A DNA stretch of 64,000 nt, taken from JAJDOD01 sp050299835. Lineage in GTDB: Bacteria > Pseudomonadota > Alphaproteobacteria > Rhodobacterales > Rhodobacteraceae. How positions within the stretch are numbered: position 1 is the stretch's first letter; each line of letters opens with the position of its first letter. A program made the translations under genes and the position numbers. The notes under the pieces are model-generated. The model saw only the letters and a program-made list of their open reading frames with translations. It had not been told where the DNA came from and searched no databases. Below are positions 42,262 to 50,982 of the stretch, piece after piece. The stretch covers positions 1-64,000 of the forward strand of contig JBNKWP010000018.1 of NCBI GenBank assembly GCA_050299835.1, given 5' to 3'.

Positions 42262-43239
42262 ATGACCAAATTCGCCACGTTGATGGCCTCTGCCGCCATC
42301 GCCACAACCGCGGCCCTGCCTGCCTTCGCCGAGACTTGGGATATGCCTCTGGCCTATTCCGCGTCCAACTTTCACTCGGAAAACGCCGCGCGCTTCGGAG
42401 AATGCGTGACCGCCGGCACGGATGGTGAGATCGAGATCGTAACCCATCCGTCGGGTTCGCTCTTCGCGGGTGCCGACATCAAACGCGCCGTGCAGACCGG
42501 ACAGGTCAATATCGGCGAACGGCTGCTGTCGGGCCACCAGAACGAGAACGCGCTCTTCGGCTTCGACAGCGTGCCCTTCCTCGCCACTTCCTTCGAGGCT
42601 TCGGGCAAGCTCTACGAGGCTGCCAAGCCCAAGATCGAAGCGCTGCTAGAAGAGCAGAACCTGACGCTGCTTTACGCCGTTCCCTGGCCGCCGCAGGGCC
42701 TCTACTTCCGCGATGAGGTGAAGTCGGTCGAGGATATGGCAGGCATCAAGTTTCGGTCCTACAACAACGCCACTTCGCGGCTGGCGGAACTGACGGGCAT
42801 GCTGCCGGTCACCATCGAAGCCGCCGAGATCAGCCAGGCTTTCGCCACCGGCGTGGCCGACAGCATGATCTCGTCGGGCGCTACGGGTTATGACCGCAAA
42901 GTCTGGGAATCGCTCAACTATTTCTACGAGGTCGATGCCTGGCTGCCCTATAACTATGTCTTCGTGAACTCGGACGCCTGGAACGGTCTGGACGAGGCCA
43001 CACAGACAGTGTTCCGCGACTGCGCCGCCACCGCCACGGCGGAAGGGCTGGAAGCCTCCATCGCCTACACCAACTTCACGCTCGACGGTCTGCGCGAAGG
43101 CGGGATGACGGTCGGCAAGGCCTCCGACGAATTGGTCGAGGGGCTGAAGGAAATCGGCGAGACCATGACCGCCGAATGGCTCGAAGCCGCGGGAGATGAC
43201 GGCGCTGCCATCGTCGATAGCTTCAAGGCCATGCAGTAA
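42262..43239 (+). CDS. TRAP transporter substrate-binding protein (DctP type)
   Basis: A 325-residue periplasmic binding protein. The Sec signal MTKFATLMASAAIATTA ends with LPAFA before ETWDMPLAYS. Core DctP elements are SGSLFAGADIKRAVQTGQVN near residue 58, LYFRDEVKSVEDMAGIKFRS near 150 and AFATGVADSMISSGATGYD near 195. It begins 20 bases after the DadA-like gene with AGGGAGACTGA as ribosome binding site. It is unrelated in detail to the Tat-type DctP at 14014, so the two TRAP systems carry different ligands. A GC-rich hairpin follows its stop. Confidence 0.95.
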   Translation: MTKFATLMASAAIATTAALPAFAETWDMPLAYSASNFHSENAARFGECVTAGTDGEIEIVTHPSGSLFAGADIKRAVQTGQVNIGERLLSGHQNENALFGFDSVPFLATSFEASGKLYEAAKPKIEALLEEQNLTLLYAVPWPPQGLYFRDEVKSVEDMAGIKFRSYNNATSRLAELTGMLPVTIEAAEISQAFATGVADSMISSGATGYDRKVWESLNYFYEVDAWLPYNYVFVNSDAWNGLDEATQTVFRDCAATATAEGLEASIAYTNFTLDGLREGGMTVGKASDELVEGLKEIGETMTAEWLEAAGDDGAAIVDSFKAMQ

Positions 43240-43247
43240 GAACCAAA

Positions 43248-43271
43248 GGGGGCGGCATGATGGCCGCCCCC
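43248..43271 (+). other. GC-rich hairpin after dctP
   Basis: GGGGGCGGC and GCCGCCCCC pair over a six-base loop nine bases after the binding-protein stop. No T-run follows, so it is more likely a message-stabilising or partial-attenuation hairpin between binding protein and permeases than a full terminator. Confidence 0.5.
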
Positions 43272-43319
43272 GTCCCCCCCGATCCGGAAATTTCGAATCA
43301 AATTGTCCATTATCGGCCC

Positions 43320-43360
43320 GTAAATATCCCGGGGGCCTTGGGGGCAGCGCCCCCAGACGG
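43320..43360 (-). repeat. Dispersed rhodobacteral hairpin element, copy 2
   Basis: On the minus strand the order is GGGGGCGCTGCCCCC (43340-43354), a short spacer, then CCCCCGGGATATTTACGG. It matches the element at 3484-3534 in inverted orientation. It lies between dctP and dctQ of the second TRAP system. Confidence 0.6.
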
Positions 43361-43387
43361 AAGAGCCCCGTATCGAAGGTCCCCAAC

Positions 43388-43900
43388 ATGCGCGCGCTCA
43401 GAAAAACACTCGACACGCTCTACACGGTCTCCGGCATCGCGGCGGCCCTCTGCCTGATTGCCATTCTCGCCCTGATCGTCCTGCAGATGCTGGCGCGCTG
43501 GACGGGCGAGGTCTTTCCCGGCGCGCCCGATTACGCGGGCTATGCCATGGCCTCGGCGAGCTTCCTCGCCTTCGCCAGTGCGCTGAACACGGGCGCACAT
43601 ATCCGCGTGTCGATCCTCGTCAACGCGGTCGGACCAGGGCTGAGACGGCTCGTCAACATCTGGTGTTTCAGCATCGGTGCTCTGACCGCCTGGTATATCA
43701 GCTACTACGCCTGGCGCTTCGTCAGCTTCAGCTACAAGTTCAATGATATATCACAAGGGCAGGACAAGACCGCGCTCTGGATACCCCAATCCGTCATGCT
43801 CTTCGGCACGGTCGTTTTCGCCATCGCGCTGACCGATCACCTGCTGCGCCTGATATTCCAGGGCGATCACGGCATCGAACAGAACGCGGTAGGGGAATAG
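43388..43900 (+). CDS. TRAP transporter small permease (DctQ type)
   Basis: A 170-residue protein with four hydrophobic segments: VSGIAAALCLIAILALIVLQ, YAMASASFLAFASAL, LVNIWCFSIGALTAWYISYY, and SVMLFGTVVFAIALTDHLL. The signature LNTGAHIRVSILVNAVG between segments 2 and 3 marks DctQ. ATG 43388 is taken as start; the frame runs further upstream but crosses the intergenic hairpin. The large permease follows after four bases. Confidence 0.92.
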   Translation: MRALRKTLDTLYTVSGIAAALCLIAILALIVLQMLARWTGEVFPGAPDYAGYAMASASFLAFASALNTGAHIRVSILVNAVGPGLRRLVNIWCFSIGALTAWYISYYAWRFVSFSYKFNDISQGQDKTALWIPQSVMLFGTVVFAIALTDHLLRLIFQGDHGIEQNAVGE

Positions 43901-43904
43901 GCGC

Positions 43905-45215
43905 ATGGGCGATCTGCACATCATCATCCTTTTCGTCTTCGTCCTGTTTCTCCTCCTCGGCACCGGCGTCTGGGTCGGCCTTGCGCTGGTGGGCGTCGCC
44001 TGGGTCGGCATGGAACTCTTCACCACCCGGCCCGTGGGCGACGTGATGCTGACCACGATCTGGTCGGCCTCTTCCTCGTGGACGCTGACGGCCCTGCCAC
44101 TCTTCATCTGGATGGGAGAGATCCTCTACCGAACGCGATTGTCCGAAGACATGTTCCGTGGCCTCGCGCCCTGGATGTCGGGCCTGCCCGGCGGGCTGGT
44201 CCACACCAATATCGTCGGCTGCACCGTCTTCGCCGCCGTCTCCGGCTCCTCCGCCGCCACGCTGACCACGGTCGGCAAGATGTCGATCCCCGAGCTTCGC
44301 AAGCGCAACTATCCCGAGCGCATGGTCATCGGCACATTGGCGGGCGCTGCGACACTGGGCCTGATGATCCCGCCGTCGCTGACGCTGATCGTCTATGGCG
44401 TGACGATCAACGAGAGCATCTCCAAGCTCTTCTTCGCCGGCATCCTGCCCGGCCTCGTGCTGGCATGCATGTTCATGGCCTATGTTGCGGTGATGTCGCG
44501 GATGTCGTCGAATTGGAACCCCGATGCCGAACCGCCCATGACCTTTGGTCAGCGCATCGCCAATTCCCGTTTCCTGATCCCGGTCTTCCTGCTGATCTCG
44601 GTCGTCATCGGCTCGATGTACCTGGGCTATGCCACCGCGACCGAAGCCGCGGCCTTTGGCGTGATCGGCGGGTTGGTGCTGGCGGCCTCGCAGGGCTCGC
44701 TCACCTGGAAGAGCTTCTCCCAAAGCCTGATGGGGGCGACCCGCACCTCGGCCATGATCGCGCTGATCCTGGCGGGCGCGGCCTTCCTGTCGCTCGCCAT
44801 GGGCTTCACCGGCCTGCCCCGCGGACTGGCGGATCTGATTGCAAAGATGGAACTCAGCCGCTTCGAACTCCTGATGGTCCTTTTGGTCTTCTACATCATC
44901 CTCGGCATGTTCCTCGACGGAATCTCCTCGGTGGTCCTGACAATGGCCGTGGTCGAACCGATGATCCGCGATGCCGGGATCGACCTGATCTGGTTCGGTA
45001 TCTTCATCGTCGTGGTGGTCGAAATGGCCCAGATCACACCACCCATTGGCTTCAATCTCTTCGTGTTGCAGGGCATGACCCATCACGAGATGGGCTTCAT
45101 CGCCCGCGCCGCCTTCCCGATGTTCCTGATCATGGTGCTGATGGTCTTCGTCCTGATCGCCTTCCCCGAACTGGCGACATGGCTGCCCGACAACATCCGC
45201 AAGGGGCCGGGATGA
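43905..45215 (+). CDS. TRAP transporter large permease (DctM type)
   Basis: The 436-residue ion-coupled membrane subunit of the second TRAP system, hydrophobic throughout with about twelve segments. Family signatures: LPLFIWMGEILYRTRLSEDM near residue 64, GCTVFAAVSGSSAATLTTVG near 105, and LGLMIPPSLTLIVYGVTINE near 150. It follows the small permease by four bases, and its stop overlaps the ATG of the BASS-like gene (ATGA), so uptake and that carrier are co-expressed. Confidence 0.96.
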   Translation: MGDLHIIILFVFVLFLLLGTGVWVGLALVGVAWVGMELFTTRPVGDVMLTTIWSASSSWTLTALPLFIWMGEILYRTRLSEDMFRGLAPWMSGLPGGLVHTNIVGCTVFAAVSGSSAATLTTVGKMSIPELRKRNYPERMVIGTLAGAATLGLMIPPSLTLIVYGVTINESISKLFFAGILPGLVLACMFMAYVAVMSRMSSNWNPDAEPPMTFGQRIANSRFLIPVFLLISVVIGSMYLGYATATEAAAFGVIGGLVLAASQGSLTWKSFSQSLMGATRTSAMIALILAGAAFLSLAMGFTGLPRGLADLIAKMELSRFELLMVLLVFYIILGMFLDGISSVVLTMAVVEPMIRDAGIDLIWFGIFIVVVVEMAQITPPIGFNLFVLQGMTHHEMGFIARAAFPMFLIMVLMVFVLIAFPELATWLPDNIRKGPG

Positions 45216-46117
45216 TCCACGCCCTCGGCCTCATCGGCCGGTACGGCCGGTGGAGCCTGATCGCGGGGCTGCTGGCAGGTCTCACCCTGCCCGACCTGGC
45301 CCTGACGCTGAAAGAGTGGCTGCCGCACATGATTGCGGCGCTTCTCTTTGTCAGTGCCTATCGGATCGGGCCTCGCGCCACCTTGGGAACGCGATTGGAC
45401 GCCCGCCAAAGCCTGATCCGCGCCCTGATATATCAGCTCGCGGCCCCGCTGCTGGCGCTCGCGGCGCTGTATCTTCTTGGCTGGGCGACAACGCTTCCCG
45501 GTATTGCACTGGTCCTTGTCCTTGCCGCGCCGTCGATCACCGGTGCCCCGAGCTTTGCCATCCTCATGGGCCATGACCCCACGCGTGCGATGAGGCTTCT
45601 GCTTCTGGGAACGGCAGTTTTCCCCCTGACCGTGATCCCGGTCTTTCTGGCGCTTCCGGCCATTCCCACGATTGCAGCAGTCCTCGCAGGCGCTGGGCGC
45701 CTCCTTGCGGTCATTGCATTCGCGGTCGGATTGGCCTTCCTGCTGCGCCGCGACCGGGTTCTGACGAAAGAGAAAACGCAAGCGCTCGACGGAATTGCGG
45801 CGATCCTGCTCGGCGTGCTGGTGATCGGTCTGATGTCGGCCATGGGACCAGCGCTGACAGAACGTCCGGGACAGCTTGCTCTCTGGCTTTGCTTCGCGCT
45901 GGCCGTGAATTTTGGGCTGCAAATCCTGGCCTACCGCTCCGACCCTTGGCCCGATACTGGAGCCGCCATCGTCGCGGGCAATCGAAACATCGCGCTCTTT
46001 CTCGTCGCGCTGCCGCAGGGTCTGACCGACCAGCTTCTGCTGTTCATCGGCTGCTACCAGATCCCGATGTATCTCACGCCGATCGCGATGCGACAGCTCT
46101 ACCGGTCAAACGCTTAG
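45212..46117 (+). CDS. BASS-like membrane carrier (bile acid:sodium symporter superfamily)
   Basis: A 301-residue integral membrane protein with eight to ten hydrophobic segments across its length. The strings PGIALVLVLAAPSITGAPSF near residue 105 and AAIVAGNRNIALFLVALPQG near 250 resemble the core of the BASS/AEC-type carriers, where a GNRN motif lies in a crossing helix. Start is ATG 45212, with the four-base overlap to the TRAP permease. It may export a product or take up a related acid. Family assignment rests on fold-level similarity and is less certain than that of its neighbours. Confidence 0.68.
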   Translation: MIHALGLIGRYGRWSLIAGLLAGLTLPDLALTLKEWLPHMIAALLFVSAYRIGPRATLGTRLDARQSLIRALIYQLAAPLLALAALYLLGWATTLPGIALVLVLAAPSITGAPSFAILMGHDPTRAMRLLLLGTAVFPLTVIPVFLALPAIPTIAAVLAGAGRLLAVIAFAVGLAFLLRRDRVLTKEKTQALDGIAAILLGVLVIGLMSAMGPALTERPGQLALWLCFALAVNFGLQILAYRSDPWPDTGAAIVAGNRNIALFLVALPQGLTDQLLLFIGCYQIPMYLTPIAMRQLYRSNA

Positions 46118-46273
46118 CCACTCCGGTGTCTGCAGGCGTTTGCGACGCCCGAACAGCACCGAAAATATGAATTCGACGGGTCTGATCTCAGCCATTTCAC
46201 TGTCCCCACGCCACTTTGCAGGGGCTGATTAGGCGATTCCCGTCTCAGATTTGTGACGCTGGGCGCCGGGGGA

Positions 46274-46837
46274 TTACCCCGCAACGGACCTCAGATCGCC
46301 CCGCCGCCGCAGAACGACCTCACGCGCCTCCCAGTGGTACCGCGTGTCGACGGAGACCGGCGCGAAGAACAGCACGCCACCATTCCGCCACGGGTCCAGC
46401 ACCACGCCGGAGGTATAGGGATCTCCCTTGGCACTGATGATGGCCGTGGAGTGGTCAATCCGGACGCCCCGACCCTCGGAGATGGCACGGTGCATCTCCA
46501 GCGTCTCGAACCCTTCGGCGTTCAGGCGCTTCTCCATATCCTCGGCCCAATGCCAGCACAGGCCGCGCGGCTTAAGCCCCATATTGACCTTGGAGTTATG
46601 GACAATCGGATGGTCGGTGATCTGGTACTGGATCGCCAGTTCGCGCGTATGGTCAAAGGCAATCTGAGCCGCCCGCGCCGCCTCGGTCGGGTCGACATCT
46701 TCACGCATCGCCAGAAGTTCACCTTCCAACCGCCTGATTTCGCTATCGGGTGCCAGAGCCAGCTTTTCCGGGGATGATCCGCAGGCCGCCAGCGGCAAAG
46801 CTGCCGCGCCCAGCATGAACTGTCTTCTCGAAACCAT
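46274..46837 (-). CDS. Tat-type lipoprotein with transglutaminase-like Cys-His-Asp pattern
   Basis: A 187-residue exported protein. The N-terminus VSRRQFMLGAAALPLAACGS combines a twin-arginine pattern with a lipobox (LAAC), so it is probably lipidated at Cys19-20 and held on a periplasmic membrane face. In the mature part, RGLCWHWAEDMEKRL, then IDHSTAIISAKG, then GVVLDPWRNGG give Cys, His and Asp in the order and context of transglutaminase-like or papain-like peptidases. No family name is claimed. Start ATG 46837 has AGCAGGTGAGGCAATC in front. It is monocistronic. Confidence 0.75.
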   Translation of the reverse strand: MVSRRQFMLGAAALPLAACGSSPEKLALAPDSEIRRLEGELLAMREDVDPTEAARAAQIAFDHTRELAIQYQITDHPIVHNSKVNMGLKPRGLCWHWAEDMEKRLNAEGFETLEMHRAISEGRGVRIDHSTAIISAKGDPYTSGVVLDPWRNGGVLFFAPVSVDTRYHWEAREVVLRRRGDLRSVAG

Positions 46838-46919
46838 GATTGCCTCACCTGCTTTGCGGTTTGATCCGCGCCTCGGCGGCAATCTAGTGCGAAAACCGCG
46901 CGAGTTTAACCATAAAACA

Positions 46920-46949
46920 TGAAAAAAGCGCCCGTCAGCAGACGGGCGC
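46920..46949 (-). terminator. Intrinsic terminator
   Basis: Arms GCGCCCGTC (46928-46936) and GACGGGCGC (46941-46949) pair over four bases. On the minus strand the stem is followed by TTTTTT (46927-46922). It ends transcription of the YHS gene at 47075-47530, which lies about 125 bases upstream. Confidence 0.85.
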
Positions 46950-47074
46950 CCAGTTTCGGAACGAGGGACAGTGTAAAAGGCCGGATGTTCCGAACCCGGC
47001 CTATGATGGAAAGGTGGGGTCGCATTGCCCCCAAGGAAAGATCCTTTCCCAAAAATGTGAACGAAACCCTAAGC

Positions 47075-47530
47075 TCAGGCCAGCACACCGGGCCAATTCG
47101 CATCTGCCAGCGCGACGTAGCCGGGAATGTCCTGCTGCCACAGGCTGCGCACATCGAGCGAATAGTTGAGGTACAGCCGATCCTGCCAGACCGTCCAGGC
47201 TTCAGGATCGGTTGGCGCGGTGGCCCCCTGCGACACGGCATAAGCGCAGTACCCGCCATAGCGCGGCGCGAACTTCACCGGATCGGCGTCGAACATGGCT
47301 TTGTTCCCGGCGCTGGCAAACAGCAAAGTTGCCCCCTCCCAATCGGAGGCATGGGCCGGGTCGCCCTTCACCGGCGCGCTTTCGGTGAAATAGGCGACCG
47401 GGTCGTAGCCGGTGATGGCGATCCCGTTCGTGGCATAGACGGACGGCTTGGCGGCAAGCGCGGGGCGGGTCAGCAGTCCGGCTACGGGGGCGGCAACGGC
47501 GCTGGCGATCAGGGCGCGGCGGGTGAGCAT
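47075..47530 (-). CDS. Exported YHS-domain protein
   Basis: A 151-residue protein with a Tat-like signal (MLTRRALIASAVAAPVAG ... ALA) and a YHS domain. The motif YDPVAYFTESAPVKGDPAHA near residue 45, and YGGYCAYAVSQG near 95, are typical. YHS domains are often linked to metal binding or metal-dependent folding. The C-terminus has WTVWQDRLYLNYSLDVRSLW. Start ATG 47530 is chosen because the signal begins there. It is followed by a terminator at 46920. Confidence 0.88.
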   Translation of the reverse strand: MLTRRALIASAVAAPVAGLLTRPALAAKPSVYATNGIAITGYDPVAYFTESAPVKGDPAHASDWEGATLLFASAGNKAMFDADPVKFAPRYGGYCAYAVSQGATAPTDPEAWTVWQDRLYLNYSLDVRSLWQQDIPGYVALADANWPGVLA

Positions 47531-47623
47531 TGGCGGTCTCCATCGGTTTGGAATGAACCGAAGATGCGCCACCTGCGTGCCGCTGAACATCCCCTGTCGC
47601 GGCCATGTGATCGGGCCGTGAAC

Positions 47624-47920
47624 TCAGTCGAAGATGTCGTCGAGCAGGTCCTCGGCCACATCCCAGACCTCCTCCATGAGCCTTTGCGACAGGCTGCGGG
47701 TCTTCTTGGTCTTCTTGCGCCGGTCGGACCGTCCGAAATCCTCGCGCAGCGGAGAGCGCCGCTCCGGTTCCCGGGTCCCGACCGCATCGGACCGCAGCAT
47801 CTTCATCTCGCGCAAGGGCGCGCCACATTGGGAACAGGCAAGCTCGTGGCGTACCTTGCCGCGCAAGGACAGCACGGCGCGGGTGCCACAGTAACAGCAG
47901 GTGGCGATCTTCGCATTCAT
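47624..47920 (-). CDS. Small zinc-ribbon protein
   Basis: A 98-residue cytoplasmic protein. Two Cys-x2-Cys pairs (CCYCGT and CSQCGAPL) at residues about 8-34 form a zinc ribbon. A basic middle (RSDRRKKTKKTRSLSQRL) and an acidic C-terminus (EEVWDVAEDLLDDIFD) follow. ATG 47920 overlaps the stop of rlmB by one base (TGATG), so it is translated after it. A nucleic-acid or ribosome-related role is suggested by the ribbon and by rlmB, but this is inference. Confidence 0.78.
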   Translation of the reverse strand: MNAKIATCCYCGTRAVLSLRGKVRHELACSQCGAPLREMKMLRSDAVGTREPERRSPLREDFGRSDRRKKTKKTRSLSQRLMEEVWDVAEDLLDDIFD

Positions 47921-48687
47921 CACCGGTTGCCTCGCGACACCGCATAAAGGCCCACAGCTGCGGCATTCGAGACGTTGAGCGACCCGAACTCCCCGGCAAA
48001 GGGAATGCGCACCAGCCGGTCGCAGGTCGCCCGCGTCTTGTCGCGCAAGCCCGGCCCCTCGGCCCCCAGAACCAGCGCCACGCGGTCTCCTGCCGTGGCG
48101 AGACTGTCTTCCAGCGTCTCTTCCACCTCTCCGGCCAGCCCGATCACCTGGAAGCCCATGTCTTTCAGCACTTCCATGCTTTGCGACAGGTTTTTCACCC
48201 GCAGATAGGGCTGCCGTTCCAGCGCACCCGAGGCGGTTTTGGCCAATGCCCCGGTCTCGGGTGCGGAATGGCGGGCGGGTGCGATGACGGCGGACGCCCC
48301 GAAGACTTCCGCTGACCGCAGAATGGCCCCGACATTATGCGGATCGCTCACCCGGTCCAGCAGCAGGACCCGCGCCGGACCCTCAGCCGGAACCACCGCC
48401 TCCAGCCCGCCCCAGTCGAGCGGGCGCACTTCGAGCGCCGCGCCCTGATGGACGGAACCCGGATCGAGCGGCGCGGGAAACTTGCGGGGATCGGCAATCT
48501 CCGGCACGATGCCCGCCGCAGGAATGGCATCACCCAGCCGGTCGGCTGCATTCTTGGTCACGATCAGCCGAAGCTTCTTCCGCGCCGGGTTGGCCAGCGC
48601 ATCGCGCACCGCATGCAGCCCGAAGAGCCAGACAGAGGCATTCGCCGCCTTTTCTTTATCGACCACCCAGGCCGGCTTCTTCGCCAT
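47920..48687 (-). CDS. rlmB: 23S rRNA (guanosine-2'-O)-methyltransferase RlmB
   Basis: RlmB methylates the ribose of G2251 in 23S rRNA with S-adenosylmethionine. The 255-residue protein has an N-terminal substrate-binding domain (VWLFGLHAVRDALANP near residue 18) and a SPOUT knot methyltransferase domain: LLLDRVSDPHNVGAILRSAE near 110, ALVLGAEGPGLRDKTR near 200, and IPFAGEFGSLNVSNAAAVGL near 225. It follows glmM by three bases. A related TrmH-type target cannot be excluded, but length and motifs fit RlmB. Confidence 0.92.
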   Translation of the reverse strand: MAKKPAWVVDKEKAANASVWLFGLHAVRDALANPARKKLRLIVTKNAADRLGDAIPAAGIVPEIADPRKFPAPLDPGSVHQGAALEVRPLDWGGLEAVVPAEGPARVLLLDRVSDPHNVGAILRSAEVFGASAVIAPARHSAPETGALAKTASGALERQPYLRVKNLSQSMEVLKDMGFQVIGLAGEVEETLEDSLATAGDRVALVLGAEGPGLRDKTRATCDRLVRIPFAGEFGSLNVSNAAAVGLYAVSRGNR

Positions 48688-48690
48688 GCC

Positions 48691-50028
48691 TCAGGCCGCC
48701 TCCACCGCGCGGACGACATCGCCCACGACCTGTCCCAGCAATCCCTCGTCTTCGCATTCCGCCATCACGCGGATCAGCGGTTCGGTGCCGGACTTGCGGA
48801 TCAACAGCCGACCGGTGCCATTCAGTCGCGCCTCCGCCGCTGCAATCGCGTTCTTCACGGCTACCGCATCCAGCGGCGCGGTCCCTTCCGCAAAGCGAAC
48901 GTTCTGCAAAAGCTGTGGGACCGGCTCGAAGACCTGCCGCAATTCGCTGGCCGGTTTCCCGCTGCGTTTCATCTCGGCCAGGAACTGCAATCCCGCCAGT
49001 AGACCGTCCCCCGTCGTGGCGAAATCCGTCATCACGATATGACCCGATTGCTCCCCGCCCAGGTTGTAGCCACCCTCGCGCATGGCCTCGACGACATAAC
49101 GGTCGCCGACCGCGCTGCGTTTCAGCCCGATCCCCTGACCCTGCAAATACCGCTCCAACCCGAGATTCGACATCACCGTGGCAACCAGAGTGTTGCCCGC
49201 CAGCCGATCCTCCTGCCGGAAGCGACTCGCGAACAATCCCATGATCTGGTCGCCATCGGCCACGTTCCCCGCCTCGTCGAGAATCATCACGCGGTCCGCG
49301 TCGCCATCGAGGCAGATGCCTACATCAGCACCTTCCTCCCGTACCTTCTCGGCGGCCAGTCCGGTGGAAGTCGACCCACACCCAAGGTTGATATTCGTCC
49401 CGTTCGGGCTGACCCCGACGGAGATAACCTCGGCCCCCAGTTCCCAAAGCACCTGGGGCGCCGCGCGATAGGCCGCGCCGTTGGCACAATCCACCACGAC
49501 TTTCAGACCGTCCAGCTTGATCCCGCCCACCGTGGACTTCACCCGCTCCACATAGCGAAACAGGCCATCGTCGATCCGCTTGGCCCGCCCGATATTGGCA
49601 GCAGCGGCCAACGCGATCTCCTCGCCCATGATCGCCTCGATCTCGGCCTCCGCCTCGTCCGACAGCTTGAACCCGTCGGGGCCGAAAAACTTGATGCCGT
49701 TGTCTTCATGCGGGTTGTGGCTGGCGGAAATCATCACACCGACATCCGCCCGCATGGACGTCACCAGAAGCCCGACCGCAGGCGTCGGCACCGGGCCAAG
49801 CAGCAGCACGTTCATGCCAGTGGAAGTAAAGCCCGCCGTCAGCGCGTTCTCGAACATATAGCCCGACAGCCGCGTGTCCTTTCCGATCACCACCCGATGC
49901 GCGGATGACCCATCGCGCCGGAAATACCGGCCCGCCGCCGCACCCAGCCGCATCGCGGTCTCTGCGGTCATGGGGTCGGCATTCGCCCGCCCGCGCACGC
50001 CATCGGTTCCGAATAACTGTCTCACCAT
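48691..50028 (-). CDS. glmM: Phosphoglucosamine mutase
   Basis: GlmM converts glucosamine-6-phosphate to glucosamine-1-phosphate for peptidoglycan and lipopolysaccharide. The 445-residue protein starts with QLFGTDGVRGRANADPMTAE, the active phosphoserine loop is MISASHNPHEDNGIKFFGPD near residue 100, the metal loop GICLDGDADRVMI near 243, and the phosphate-binding loop RKSGTEPLIRVMAE near 410. ATG 50028 is supported by alignment of the TDGVRG motif near residue 7. rlmB follows after three bases. The product is cytoplasmic. Confidence 0.97.
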   Translation of the reverse strand: MVRQLFGTDGVRGRANADPMTAETAMRLGAAAGRYFRRDGSSAHRVVIGKDTRLSGYMFENALTAGFTSTGMNVLLLGPVPTPAVGLLVTSMRADVGVMISASHNPHEDNGIKFFGPDGFKLSDEAEAEIEAIMGEEIALAAAANIGRAKRIDDGLFRYVERVKSTVGGIKLDGLKVVVDCANGAAYRAAPQVLWELGAEVISVGVSPNGTNINLGCGSTSTGLAAEKVREEGADVGICLDGDADRVMILDEAGNVADGDQIMGLFASRFRQEDRLAGNTLVATVMSNLGLERYLQGQGIGLKRSAVGDRYVVEAMREGGYNLGGEQSGHIVMTDFATTGDGLLAGLQFLAEMKRSGKPASELRQVFEPVPQLLQNVRFAEGTAPLDAVAVKNAIAAAEARLNGTGRLLIRKSGTEPLIRVMAECEDEGLLGQVVGDVVRAVEAA

Positions 50029-50133
50029 GCTCTGCCTCGGTTTTTCTTTGCGCCCGTTATAGCAACGGTCCACGGCCCGATCCATCGCCCATCACGGGCG
50101 AGCGCCGGAACTGAAACATCGGTGAAATATGCC

Positions 50134-50799
50134 TCAGTTCGAGGCGAGACGCGACGGCTGACGATAGAAGATGTGGTGACCGATCGTGGCCGTGCGCGGG
50201 AAGCTCCGGGACCATTTCGGTTTGACCGTCTTCGTGTGGTAGTGGGTCGCGCCGCCGGTCAGCCGCCGGTCTTCGCCATCGAGCATGAGCCGCGCCACTT
50301 TGCCGACCCGCTGAAAGGCCCGCTTGTTGCCGATCGTCTCGGGACGTCCATCGCAGGTATAGGTGAACTGGCAGCGGAACTTGGCGCCCGTGCCCTGGTT
50401 CACGACACCGCAGACCGAATTGGGGTAGCGCGGGTCATCGACCCGGTTCAGGATCACCTCGGCCACCGCGAACATGCCGCGCACGGTCTCGCCGCGGGCC
50501 TCGAAGTAAAGCGCTTCGCTCAGGCAGGACCAGTTCTTGCCGCCTGTCCGGTAGGTCATCGCGTCGAGCCGCGTGCGGCTATAGAGCCCGTCCTCCGGCG
50601 CTTCGGTCAGGCGCTTCATGGCCCGCCCGTCAATCCCTTTCACGGTCTGCCGTTCCGCCTGGAACAACGAATTGAGCCGCAGTCCGATCCCGGCTTGCGG
50701 ATTGGTCGAAGTTGTCACCGTAACATCGGCCAGCGCCGTCGATGCGACTGTGGCAGACAACACAAAGGCCAACAGAGACCCGATCAAAGGTCTGACCAT
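50134..50799 (-). CDS. SleB-like cell wall hydrolase
   Basis: A 221-residue exported enzyme with a Sec signal (LIGSLLAFVLSATVASTALA) and a Hydrolase_2/SleB domain. The catalytic Glu lies in CLSEALYFEARGETVRGMFA near residue 98, with VILNRVDDPRYPNSVCGVV and CQFTYTCDG following. Such enzymes cleave the glycan strands of peptidoglycan. The Cys residues suggest disulfides in the periplasm. It is close to glmM (105 bases) but with its own promoter region. Confidence 0.92.
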   Translation of the reverse strand: MVRPLIGSLLAFVLSATVASTALADVTVTTSTNPQAGIGLRLNSLFQAERQTVKGIDGRAMKRLTEAPEDGLYSRTRLDAMTYRTGGKNWSCLSEALYFEARGETVRGMFAVAEVILNRVDDPRYPNSVCGVVNQGTGAKFRCQFTYTCDGRPETIGNKRAFQRVGKVARLMLDGEDRRLTGGATHYHTKTVKPKWSRSFPRTATIGHHIFYRQPSRLASN

Positions 50800-50982
50800 T
50801 TTTGCCCCCTTCCCGGAGTTCGCAGGCCCGAAAATCTGTGCCCGCGCTCAAATCAGCGGCTCAGTTACCCCCGTAAAACGAAAATTGCCAGAGTCGCAAA
50901 AGTGACAAATCGTTCCAGTGAGGCAACAATCTCGGCGAAAACTCGCCGAAATCGGCCGTGATCTACCGACGGTGAGGAATTT

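Noticed and set aside
43794..45086. 430-codon antisense frame over the second TRAP large permease
   Set aside because: The product is His/Asp/Gln-rich and hydrophilic, a typical shadow of a hydrophobic gene read backwards; the sense strand encodes DctM.
44078..46117. 679-codon frame starting inside dctM
   Set aside because: Only its last 302 codons, from ATG 45212, encode a membrane protein; the upstream part is out of phase with DctM and is shadow.
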